From assembly GCF_910592395.1 (NCBI RefSeq), contig NC_088322.1, forward strand, positions 15,929,431-15,993,430: 64,000 nt of DNA, in the 5' to 3' direction. Below the pieces are notes generated by a model that was given only the letters and a program-made list of their open reading frames with translations, was not told where the DNA came from and ran no database searches. Numbering within the stretch: position 1 is the first letter of the stretch; every line of letters starts with the position of its first letter. The translations under genes and the position numbers were made by a program. Source of the DNA: Lineus longissimus. Taxonomy: Eukaryota > Nemertea > Pilidiophora > Heteronemertea > Lineidae. This document shows, one piece after another, positions 30,203 to 41,600 of this stretch.

Positions 30203-30436
30203 CTTGGCTTCTCGAAGAACCATTTCCAGGCCGACCGATAGATGATAGTATTGTCTTGGTGAGGTTGTGACAGTAGCGGGGGACATTGTCAGCTCAGCAA
30301 GGTGTCCTTCGAGAGGTTACAACCTGATTGGGAAGTGGGGGCCACTGTCCAGAGCAAGGCACAGTATGGTCCTTGGAGAGAGGCTGCGACAATATCCAAT
30401 TTTTCAGAAGTGGGGGACATTCCCCAGCAAGGGACT

Positions 30437-30921
30437 TGGTATGACAGTTTTTCATCTTTCAGAAGTAGTTGACTCTGTCCTCAGCAAAGAGAGGTGGTGG
30501 GAGTTTTTCATCTTTAAGAAGTAGTGGATTCTGTCCTCAGCAAAGAGAGGTGGTGGGAGTTTTTCATCTTTCAGAAGTAGTGGACTCTGTCCTCAGCAAA
30601 GAGAGGTGGTGGGAGTTTTTCATCTTTCAGAAGTAGTGGACTCTGTCCTCAGCAAAGAGAGGTGGTGGGAGTTTTTCATCTTTAAGAAGTAGTGGACTCT
30701 GTCCTCAGCAAAGAGAGGTGGTGGGAGTTTTTCATCTTTCAGAAGTAGTGGACTCTGTCCTCAGCAAAGAGAGGTGGTGGGAGTTTTTCATCTTTAAGAA
30801 GTAGTGGACTCTGTCCTCAGCAAAGAGAGGTGGTGGGAGTTTTTCATCTTTCAGAAGTAGTGGACTCTGTCCTCAGCAAAGAGAGGTGGTGGGAGTTTTT
30901 CATCTTTAAGAAGTCGTGGAC
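30437..30921. repeat. 56-bp minisatellite upstream of LETMD1, 8 copies
   Basis: Units contain CTCAGCAAAGAGAGGTGGTG and GGGAGTTTTTCATCTTT. Copies largely alternate between ...TTTCAGAAG and ...TTTAAGAAG, which suggests a 112-bp higher-order unit. The array lies about 0.25 kb beyond the MULE, in the presumed LETMD1 promoter region. Confidence 0.92.
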
Positions 30922-31169
30922 ACCGTCCTCAGCGAAGGACAGTTGTCCTTGGAGAGGTTGTGACAATTTTCCAGGCCATGTCCTCGGCTAGGCAAGTCAA
31001 GGGAAAATGTCCCATTTCCAGTTGTGACAGCAACTAGGAATATTAGCGGCCATTGTATTTAACAGTTGGCTGCCCAGATAGCATCTCGAGCCCTGCAAGA
31101 CAAAGCTTCAATCACGACACAAACATGAAAAGGTCTCAGTAACAAAGAATAAGAATGAGATATAAATGA
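30922..31169. other. Spacer between the RAB5 3' end and the LETMD1 upstream array
   Basis: No gene, array or inverted repeat recognised. On the minus strand it would be the distal promoter of LETMD1. Confidence 0.35.
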
Positions 31170-31190
31170 AACTGTACAATATACATAAAC

Positions 31191-31196
31191 TTTATT
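31191..31196 (-). terminator. Candidate distal polyadenylation signal of RAB5
   Basis: TTTATT on the plus strand, AATAAA on the coding strand, in an A/T-rich context before the LETMD1 upstream region. Confidence 0.35.
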
Positions 31197-32670
31197 TGCA
31201 CAATATTTGACAAGTACAGCTCAGTACTGCAAGTATCCAGTTTTTGTTCCCATAAGACATGCCAATGTACAGACATTTAGAAGCATAGCAAGAATGCACA
31301 GAGAAACCAGTGAAGCAAGTGGCTGGGACAGCGAAACACAACTGAGCTCATTTTCAAACTGAAAATCATTCCTCGAAACCTGAAAGGTTGACAGAGTCTG
31401 TTTGTTTTGGTGATCAGTTTCTAAAGACTGCCAAGCACGCCTGTCTTGCTTCTGAAGACTGCAAAGCACTGATGAAAACACAGGTCTGTTTCTTACATTC
31501 ACTAAGCATTGCCTCATACTTCAGCTTCATTTCATAAAGTCACCCCCAACATTGTGCAAAGTATTCAAACATGAACAACATTTGCCTCTTCACTTACAGT
31601 CACATTTTCAAGGATTTTTTATTTGAAAAGCAATGAAATAATAGGAATTCTACTAGACATCCTGAATATAACCATCACTAGAAAACTAGCTAAGCGTAGC
31701 CTGTATACATACAAAAGGTGATTACGTTGTATGACATGGAATGCGTCAGAAACAGGGTAGAAGTGATGTCTTCACCAAGAGGTTGTTTCCCTAGCCAAGT
31801 GATCACTCATTCAACCACAGTGCCGAGGGAAGGTGACGATGACAACCCGCCAATGCCATTTTGTTCAACTGAGTCTTCTGTTTTGTGTGGAATGTTGATT
31901 GAGCACGTCTCCCTCTTTCAACTGAGGTCGAGATGGGCAAACTGTCTGATAACACTCACAACAGAAGACAAACAATCTCAAGGTGATCACATGCACTCTC
32001 AAATCTCAAGCAATGAAAGCAAACAACGCAGATGGAAAGGTCGAGGTTTAGTTGGGGCTGACATCAGGATGAGAAAAGAAGCCCAACCAATTAAGACAGG
32101 AGCAAGGTATTGTCAGTAGCTGTCTCTAAACGTTTAGGAGAGACAATCCTATTGAAAGTGAAGTCGAGCTTCCCATGGATGGAGACATGGCCACAGGTGT
32201 TCCAATTTACACATCCTGAATCAAGTACTGTTTTCACATTAGTTAGACCAACTGACGATGGTGAATACAGTGTGACTACACCAGTGTGAAGAACCCACAG
32301 AAGGCTGTGGTTGAAATCATCTATTAAAACATGGGTCGTCGAGTTTCAGAAAAGGCACCCAAAAAACAAAGCACAATATTTTACACACAAATATAAATAA
32401 ATGATATCTTAGAGACACCAAATAAATGAGCCAACCCTTCTCCTGTACACTGTCTTGGACCACAAACATTTGGCACTTAAACTCACTCAAGCTGAACAAT
32501 CGTAGCAAATCTTAAAGAGACTGGAAAAGTTACTTTTTTTTTAACGAGAAATCAAATTTCACCTCATACAATGTTTACAAGAATTTAGCTCTGGTTACTA
32601 TGTCCTTCCCCAACAATTCTCTTTCCGAGGAGCAAACACTGAACACAAGCATACCAAGAGTGGCTTCTAA

Positions 32671-32685
32671 CCCCCCCCCCCCCCC
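32671..32685. repeat. Homopolymer C(15)
   Basis: Fifteen cytosines on the plus strand (poly-G in the RAB5 transcript sense). Confidence 0.85.
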
Positions 32686-33692
32686 ATCCCTTTGGTCTCA
32701 AGCAGCACCTTTCTGATAATAGGTTCTGGTTCTTGGAAATCACTTAGATTGCTGACCATCTTATCTTTCTAATCTTGCAAGGGATCATTGATCAATGACA
32801 CCTCACAAGATTAGAAAGGCAAGTCAGATAAAGAGATGTGGTGTTTGCTAAGTACGAATGGCCAGCAACGTTTCTTACCAAGCTTCATATTCGACCAGGT
32901 TTAACCCGCCAGCAAACAACACGTGTCCATGGAGCAGTGCAGAGATATGGATTCACAAACTTACACAGAATCCTCAAACATATCATTGCATGCACACTTC
33001 AAGGCCAATTTAGTGGTTTATTTTTTGTAAAAGTTAAAAAATTAACCACTATTTTGAAAACACCCACTGAATTATAGTTTGGCTGCAATTATCATTATGC
33101 AACTCCAGCCTTGAGATTCTATTCTACCATACATCTTTCAACTCACAAACAACCGTGTCATCACCATGGCAACCTGTGTTGTTTCCGTGAAGGGTCAATA
33201 CCAAAGCCGTTGACAGGATGTCCCCAAATACCAAGATGCGCCACCTTAAGGCCAGAATAAAAAGCTCTACAGCATTATCAGTTTTATACACAAATTTGCA
33301 CATAATCATCGACATCGAGCTATAGCCTGTAATTAGAATCAAGCTGTACAAAAAGCCCCTGTACATATCATTTGTACAGTCATAGCCTAATGATCAGGTG
33401 TGCCACCAGGTGGCACCCATTCAATCATAAACAGTGAATAATATATGCAGTTTCTGAGAACACATGATCTGAAATTCGACATAATTTGATACACATCAAT
33501 GACAATGTAATTATTTGTACTACGTATAAAAATCATCTGATAATCACATAGTACTTGGCCAGTTTCATGGCACTCTTATTACTGTGCCACAAACACTACA
33601 TTATCTAGGCCTAAACTAACTGCTTAGAATGGGCAAAAGCTGAAGGTGCTGCACATGTTGTGCAGTCGGGAAATGAAAACGAATGAGCAAAA

Positions 33693-33693
<1 letters not shown>

Positions 33694-33730
<37 letters not shown>
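33694..33730. repeat. TCA trinucleotide microsatellite, about 12 units
   Basis: Uninterrupted TCA run. It creates artefactual polyserine and polyaspartate open frames on the two strands. Confidence 0.95.
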
Positions 33731-35162
33731 TATTAATATTTGGCTTAGTGACCGTCCTAGCAGTTGCACAAAGTTGCAACACAGGCCAAGGCCAATTTAG
33801 GCCCCCAAGTGAAAACCACAGAAAGGAGGATGATTTCACAGTTGCAACTTTTCTTCTCAGAATGTAAACATAAAGTAGCGTGTCCTCCAACACTAACTGT
33901 GACAACATCTCTCCTCCTTTACCCATTCCCTGCAGCTGAACCCCCACTGATCATGTTATCCTGTCCAGCCATGGCAGGAATGCGACCGTTCACTTACAAC
34001 ATGAACCAAATGACCCCTGTCAAGAGAAGCCAAAGTAAAATGGTATATTATATTACAGTCTGTACAGTGCTAAGAATAAATAGATTTAGCCATGCAATCC
34101 AACAGATGCCTTGTGCACGGCAGCGGTGTATTCAAACAACTTATATTAACTGCACCCGAAGTCAATGACATGGCTAATGTTATCTGTACAAGTCTTATAG
34201 TGTGGGCGAGCTGTGGCTTGGTGAAATCATGAAGTGATTTAGTCCCAAGAGGACTTTCGATTCTCGACATGATCAAATCTTGCACAATCAGGCAACAATA
34301 CACATCATTTTGAAAACATCGCAAGTTCTCTAGTGGCAGCACATAAGGGCACTTCCTCCATGTACAGAGTTCGCTAGCCCCAGGAATAGCGCTCAGAGAA
34401 ATACTGCCAGACATGTCAGTGAACCTCCATCTCATTTCATTTGTTGCATGTGATTTGCACAAAACTAGCATTTCCCAACTCTCAGACAGAGGTGGCCAAG
34501 CTCCAATTACATTCCGGCTTCATATATGAGCAGGCCTGTAAGAAAATCTAACAGCAATCTATTGAACCTTAAACATTGAAAATTTGTACAATTCACAGTT
34601 CATGGAAACTAATTTGGTAATACCTAAATCTGTGATTCGGGAAGTTAGATTTTCCTACAGACTGTTGTTCACTTCGTCTAGTTGGTCCAAACACAGATTG
34701 CTCTGTCATCTATCAAGGTGAGACCCTGGAAATTGCGGTGACCAAATGCATCACATATCACACCACATGATAACTGCACCCTATCATCCTGCGCCAGTCT
34801 CATGAATGCAACTTGCTTTCAAGACTTGACAGTTTTGATTTGTGACACCAGTCTATATCTGGCCACAAGTGAAATTGACACCTAGTGATGAACCTAGCAA
34901 CATCATGGTCGCCTAGCAACTGCATCAGTTGCCATTGCAAACTTGGGACACCCAGGGTTGCTTAGCAACCTCAACACAGGAATGAGAAATCATTCATCCC
35001 CCAGTGACCCATTGTCAACAGTAGATGACTGTAGATGTTGAATGAAACAACCAGTTGAGAAGTCACTGTGCTGGCCTTGGTAACGATAGAATGAAGATTT
35101 TGTTCTGTGCTGGACCAACAGCAGTGTCTTTGATAGCGGGACACGAAGCACGTTCGATTGTA

Positions 35163-37119
35163 TCACTTGCAACAGGATGTTGATTGAGTCGTGCCACCAT
35201 TGTCTAAAACCACGTTTCCGCCCTCCCGTTGTGGCCTGCCAGGTTCATTTTTAGGAAGTTTCTTGGCTGAAACATAGAAGTGGGAAAGATGAAATGTACT
35301 GCTTGGTGTGCATCACACTGTCCGGCTGAAACATAGAAGTGGGAAAGATGAAATGTACTGCTTGGTGTGCATCACACTGTCCGGCTGAAACATAGAAGTG
35401 GGAAAGATGAAATGTACTGCTTGGTGCGCATCACATTGTCCGATTAAAAGCACTGTCACTGACGAAGCAGAGCAGATTACTGCAACATGGCTAAACTTCT
35501 TCTGAAGTAAGGCCAGGACAATGGTTTTATCAACTCAATTCCTTTTCCAGACTTCGAGATCTGTCACCAAAACAAACCAAACTAGCCAGCTCCCAAATCC
35601 CGACTTCGACACCCACCACTGACTGAAAGCCCTACTCACCTATTGCCAAAAATAAGTCATTAACATTCATAGCTGTTTTTGCAGACGTTTCCATGAATAA
35701 TAAACTGTTTTCTTCTGCATATGCTTGGGCTTCCTGAAATACACAACAGATTCATCATTAGTACCAATACGATTTCAATGTCAGAACTTGAATTACACGA
35801 GAAACACTCCGTCTAACTACAGAGTGTACACCCAAATTAGGAGGAGTCAAAAGTTACTCACTTCATAGTCTACCATACGTTTATTGGCTAAGTCAGACTT
35901 GTTACCAGCAAGGGCTATGACTATATTAGGACTCGCTTGTCTCTGTAATTCTTTCACCCAAGTTTTCGCACGGCCAAATGTGTCCTGAAGTGAAAAGACA
36001 ACAACCACATTTTAACGAAAGTTTGAATAAAACCTTGTGAATGTAACACCTGTGAAATAATTCATATCCTTTCTCGCCCCAATAAGTCTAACATCCCCAT
36101 CTTACAGGCTGAGGTAGGACTTCTAAAATCACCACCTGACAGGTACTACTAACATCTTGAACCCTGGCGATGTGTGTCAGGATCTTTCAGTGTGATAATC
36201 CACATATCTGAACTCATCATTAAACTGTTAAATCGAACTTACATGATTTGTGATATCATAGACGACAATGGCGGCCTGAGCTCCTCTGTAGTACATCGGT
36301 GCTAAACTATGATATCGTTCCTGTCCGGCTGTATCCCAAATTTCAAATTTAACAGTGGTATCATCGAGGCATACTGTCTGTGTTAGAAATGCAGCTGAAA
36401 TAGAAATAACGATTTTAGTTCACTACATTATTTCTTTGATCTTTTCTAATTCCAAAAGATGACTGAACAAGTGGAGTGCCTTTGGACTTCCGTCAAAAAA
36501 TCACAGCACCCTCTTGCTGCTATTAAATATGAAAAGATGGAGACCTGAAAACTAGGTCAGGGATAGGTTGGGCCTAGTGTTTTGAATTGTGCATGTAGCC
36601 AACCGGTCCACCATATCAAGCAGGAAATAAGACTCCAATTATGAATTAGACTTGGACCACAACATCATTGTAGTGGCTGTGGACAGATAATTACCACAGC
36701 AATCAGTACAGCCGAGAATCCTATTAACCGCTTGACCTAGTAACATCATTCTGCCATTGACTCAGTGTTCCTGGTCGCAAGCAACACTGATAGTTTCCAC
36801 ATATCAAGATGAGACACTAAAAATGATTCACAAGGAAGTTGTGGGCATTTGGTTCATTGGAAAACGTCCATGCCTGCAGTCAACGTCTATGCTGCAGCCA
36901 ATAATTGTCAACTTTTCAAACCTCGACAGATTTGATTGACGTTTTGGGCTACTTACCGCCTATGGTGCTCTCCTGATATTCGTGAAACTGGCCTTTGACA
37001 AATCGTAGCACGAGTGACGATTTGCCCACTGCCGATTCACCCAATAAGACTAGTTTGAACTGACATATTTTGCCTTGTGTTGCACCGTTAGGTCTCTGTG
37101 TTCCACCGCGCCCAGCCAT
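35163..37119 (-). CDS. RAB5: Ras-related small GTPase Rab5, 5 coding exons
   Basis: GTPase controlling early-endosome fusion and endocytic traffic; works on the cytosolic face of endosomes and plasma membrane through C-terminal prenylation. Coding exons: 36957-37119, 36243-36394, 35862-35984, 35640-35733, 35163-35266; 211 aa (human RAB5A 215). P-loop GESAVGKSS (27-35), switch I HEYQEST (46-52), WDTAGQE (74-80, with Q79), NKSD (133-136), SAK (163-165), and a C-terminal CCK prenylation dicysteine. Key residues keep human RAB5A numbering. The start MAGRGG matches the family's short Gly/Arg-rich N-terminus. A non-coding 5' exon is likely (acceptor at 37193, donor after 37765). Head-to-head with EFHB. 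The last intron's acceptor lies in a tandem repeat. Confidence 0.97.
35265..35441. repeat. 59-bp minisatellite, 3 copies, spanning the last RAB5 splice acceptor
   Basis: Copies start at 35265, 35324 and 35383 (GGCTGAAACATAGAAGTGGG...). On the coding strand each copy ends ...CACTTCTATGTTTCAG/CC, a polypyrimidine tract plus AG. The copy nearest the exon supplies the acceptor of the final RAB5 exon; the other two are upstream decoys in intron 4. Confidence 0.93.
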
Positions 37120-37765
37120 TGATGATGAGATGTAGCAACTGCCCTGGTTAACCCTTCAACACGTGATCACAGATGACTGGTGATATTTTTCACCTGAAAT
37201 TTCCAAAGCGACCATAAGTCACAAGTCAAACACTAAAACAAAAGACCTAACAAAACATTGTATGCACACTTGAAAACACTGTTGCGCTTACAGACTTTCA
37301 ACTGCCGCATCACCTAGCTTTTGATAATTTTTACAGGTAATGATGACAAACTAAAGTCAATACGGAACAGTCATGAAAATTGAAGTGCAAGAAGAAGAAA
37401 CCACCCACTTTTTGACCTTTCCAGAAAACTGCCAAAAAATAAGGATTTTGCCAGATTTCAGGCTTCAAACCTATCAGATTATCATAACTAACATCCAGAC
37501 ATGTTGACATGCGATCGTGTCATTAGGAAAACATTGTTAAACTGTATTTTTGGACGTCTGACGCAAATCAAAACAATCTTCACGATCTTTCACAAAAAAT
37601 ATACACTTCCCTGTAGATTTGCCATACATTTTACGAGATTTTACGTGCATTGCATGTCGATGTGTCGCCATTTTCCAGATGAAGTCCTTCCAAAGTTGGC
37701 AAAATACAACCTTTAAAGCACTATTCATTATATATTTCGTACAACTGAAGCATTTTTAACTTACC
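37120..37765 (-). other. RAB5 5'UTR and probable 5'UTR intron
   Basis: The 5'UTR before the ATG runs back to an acceptor ATTTCAG/GTG at 37193. A strong donor, TCATCTGTG/GTAAGTT, after 37765 (minus strand) could begin the intron, so a non-coding first exon would lie at about 37766-37880. Inferred from splice signals only. Confidence 0.45.
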
Positions 37766-38672
37766 ACAGATGATATAAATGTGAAATCTGTAACGGTTTA
37801 TCTTGCAACACGTGAGATATTAGGTCGTGAATTTATAAGTGTCTTCACAAAATTTTAAGACGTCGTACCACCCTCCGTAATCGAGCGCACTACTTCTCAA
37901 AGAGATGATGTATTGATGCGCAATTGTAAATAAACATGGATATTTCAATATTAGATGCTTGAACCATAACTTATGTAATGATTTAAGATTCAGCATACGT
38001 TGCTAAATGCTTTTAGCGATTATCAATGATTATTCTCATTCATTTCTAAGTAAATGCAATTTTTCAAGGATCTACATTACATCGGATGATGTAGCCGTGA
38101 TGTGACATATCCGTGAGTTTCGAAAATGAAAACCCCGTATGAAAACATTACGTCAACCAAAATTATCAAATATCACATTTTTGGATGAATTATATTTAAA
38201 CAACCCGTTAAAATGTTCTCAGAAAAGCATACAATTGAGGTTGTTGCTCTTGTATTCTCATTTTTAAAAATATTTCATTTTAGTGTAATACAGTGATGAA
38301 AGGGGTCGCTAGCTGTGTTCCGTCCGACCTTTGACCTTTGTTGCCTAGCAGACATCAAACAAAAAGATAGAAGACATGTCTTGTGACTTTTCAACATAAT
38401 AAACCCTTTTATTCTGCCAAGAACTGTCCCAGAAAATCATTCACTGTTGACAGATTGATAGTGTTTATGTTGGCCATCATTCGCTTCAGTTATTGTATTC
38501 ATTTCAACTGTTATTGAGTTGTTGTTGAAGTTTTGTGAAGAATTTTCTGCGTCAATCGTCAACATTCAACAACCTGTCAACTTGTTTGATTGTCAAAATG
38601 AACTGTGTGTGAAGATCTTTTATATCCAACTCAGTAGTCTAGTCATCCTATTTAACGGCAACAATGGTCAAA
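37766..38672. promoter_or_regulatory. Divergent RAB5/EFHB promoter region
   Basis: About 0.9 kb between the likely RAB5 first exon (minus) and the EFHB start (plus). It carries a DR1-type nuclear-receptor motif, CGACCTTTGACCT (38325-38337; two hexamers spaced by 1), directly beside GTTGCCTAGCAGAC (38340-38353), an imperfect RFX X-box-like site. X-boxes commonly drive ciliary genes, which fits EFHB. No TATA box is obvious. Site function is inferred. Confidence 0.45.
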
Positions 38673-41600
38673 ATGACGTCATCTGCGGTCAACCGCCTGC
38701 CTGATATTGAAACCAAAAGTATTTACGCGGGACAGTTTCAAGACAGGAGCCCAGACAAAAGAGCAGTGAGTATTTTTGCAATTGCATGGAGTTGCAGTCG
38801 GAAAAATAATTGTTCTATGTTGCATTCCGAGTGACGGCTTAATAAGAGACAATCGATGTCTGAACCTTAACCTGACAGTGAAAATAATTTGTGTATCTCT
38901 TAGGCCGACTCCAAGTCCAACAGAAAAGATATCTTTGTGATAAAGAACAATTGTCAGTGTTACTGTTCTGTGAAACTAACTGTTTCTGTGACTTCGCCGA
39001 GACCTAGGCCTACTTGATTTGATGACTTCTTTTCATTTCAAGTTCTGAAATTAAATGCATCATGTTTCGTCAATGCAGGCTGGTAAACTAATTGCAACCG
39101 GAGATTCTGCCTCCCTCTGTTTAAAACCACCAAGCGATGGACGGGTAAGTTTAACTGGTAGACTTAGTTCAGTGCAATGAACAGCCAGAATTCTAAATGA
39201 CTGGCGTCTGTATCTCACTATGAGTGTCTGTAACAATGCCTCTTGTTAGAGTCGACAGTAGTACTTCCTTCTACTGACAGGACATCTTACAATAAGTGCA
39301 GCATGATTTCTGCCAGACAATGATGCTATGTTTAACTTTAAAGACCATTCATTTTCTGTAACTTTGATACCCTCTCTTAAACTTCTGAACATTGTGTTTC
39401 CATCAACAGCCATCAACTCCAGAACCTGTGAGTCGATTCCGGGCCTCGGGCCGTCCAGATGCTGGGCAAATGAGGGTCTTCTATGGCAAAGCGTACGATC
39501 CTCATCAGCGATGGGCCATAGAGATGCGCCATGGTGTCAACACTCAACCCTCCATGACATCAGGCGAACTCGCCAACCCACCACCAAAGACGCTTTTCCA
39601 ACAGAAGATGTTGGACAAGAAACAGAGTCAATATTTCAGTCTCAAGAAAGGACCATTAGGAAAGTCACATGACCAGCGTCCAGGTCTTCCAAAGGGTTTA
39701 GATCCAAACAGGGTCATGTTTGGCATCAAGACATTGAAAGGTCAGCTTCACATTCAGACATTCACATTGTTTTTTCTGTTGCCCTGTTTTACTATTGAGA
39801 TTCTGGACTGTGTTTACATCAAAGATTATAGAAGAGATTCCAACATAGTCATAATGAGGACTCTGTCTATAGAATAGTATTGCATTGTGCAGTCTCAGAA
39901 AGGTTTCCTGGATCATTCCCCTAACACGTTCTGTGACAGTCTGACTCTGAGGAAGGACATAACGTCCTGACACGTTCTGTGACAGTCTGACTCTGAGGAA
40001 GGACATAACGTCCTGACACGTTCTGTGACAGTCTGACTCTGAGGAAGGACAGAACGTCCTGACACGTTCTGTGACAGTCTGACTCTGAGGAAGGACAGAA
40101 CGTCCTGACACGTTCTGTGACAGTCTGACTCTGAGGAAGGACAGAACGTCCTGACACGTTCTGTGACAGTCTGACTCTGAGGAAGGACAGAACGTCCTGA
40201 CACGTTCTGTGACAGTCTGACTCTGAGGAAGGACATAACGTCCTGACACGTTCTGTGACAGTCACACTCTGAGGAAGGACATAACGTCCTGACACGTTCT
40301 GTGACAGTCTGACTCTGAGGAAGGACATAACGTCCTGACACGTTCTGTGACAGTCTGACTCTGAGGAAGGACATAACGTCCTGACACGTTCTGTGACAGT
40401 CTGACTCTGAGGAAGGACGTCCTAGTTGTGCTCAGGTCATACCGGGGTTGAATTATTTTGAATGTGCTCGACTTCTCTTGCAGACGGCAGTGCCGGTGAG
40501 ATGATCAATCCTGACAAAGATTTCGACGATGTCTGCAATGAATACGATGCAGGTCACGACCTCTATGTCGTCACACACCAAGATTATCGTGTTGGCGAGG
40601 CTGTCGATCGAAACTACAAAAACCCCAACTATGATTCAACGTCTTGCTTTGGAATCCCGACACCGCACTCAAACGATGGTCGTCATGTGCGCAACACCAT
40701 GAAATGGCTCCATACCACAAATTCTGGATCTGAAAAGCATACACCTATCGTCTCAAAGAGAGCTGATGACTTCCGGGAGAGAACTCAGCCACAGCTTGGA
40801 AAAGTTCATGATCCGTAAGTTGGTCCACTTCCTCGGGTCTTTTAAAGTTCTCATATTGTGTCTGTTTCAGCAGTTGTTGGTATCCAAGAAAAAACAATCA
40901 CATTTCCAGTGATCAAATGTCATGCTGTCTGGTTGTGACTTTGTCTCAAGTCTGTGTTCATCACCCTTGAACTTGAATAGTGAGCATTATATCAAGCATT
41001 AGATGGAGGATTGTGACTTCGTGTAGGTTCTTTCATCTGGAGCGATGAAGTAAAGGAAACAAAACTAAGCTACATGCTCATTTTCACCAGCTGGCTCTCT
41101 GTCCAGAGGATTGTACTTTTTATGTTGACCTTCAGGATACTCTTGACCACCCTAAAGATTAAAGTTCAATCAATCAATGCTGACTTGGATATTTTACCCA
41201 TTTAAATGAATGATAATTGAACTTTCCTCTCTTTGCAGCATAAAAGACACATTAAAAGTTGGTCCGGATCATACTTTTGGAATCCTCGTCAAACCGGACG
41301 CGTATGGTGCTGGTGACCTCCTGCACATGCGGTCCCCTGGCATGTATCTCCGTGGTCGAGACAGACAGCGAGGCATCCTCGCTGCCATCAGACAACATCT
41401 CAAGAAATCAAACTATCACAACTTTCAAGATCTCGTCACGGCATTCCGCCATTTTGACAAAGACAATTCTGGTACAATAGATATGAAGGAGTTGCGTGCA
41501 GCGTGTCAACACTTCAACCTACCCGTGGAGCCTGAGTTACTCGAGCAGTTGATGTATTCTTGCGATTCAAACAACGATGGACGGATTGATTATGGAGAGT

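Larger units (their letters stand above)
31170..35162 (-). other. Probable long 3'UTR of RAB5
   Basis: About 4 kb between the RAB5 stop and an AATAAA on the minus strand (31191-31196); an earlier AATAAA candidate lies near 33016-33021, so several UTR lengths are possible. The stretch is mostly unique sequence without transposons or coding exons. It holds C(15) at 32671-32685, a TCA/TGA trinucleotide run at 33694-33730 and the palindrome GGTTGCTTAGCAACC at 34956-34970. Open frames of about 130 codons here (for example 34070-34471 minus) lack any domain. That this is one transcript is inferred. Confidence 0.4.

Noticed and set aside
33624-33947. Polyaspartate/polyserine ORFs
   Set aside because: They are created by the TCA microsatellite on both strands; flanking sequence is not protein-like.
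31718-34471. Open frames of about 130 codons (31718-32119, 33764-34168, 34070-34471) as genes
   Set aside because: No domains, they overlap on opposite strands, and they lie in the presumed RAB5 3'UTR.
39698-40374. Minus-strand repetitive ORFs (135-183 codons)
   Set aside because: They are by-products of the 46-bp array inside EFHB intron 3 and run through exon 3 in antisense.
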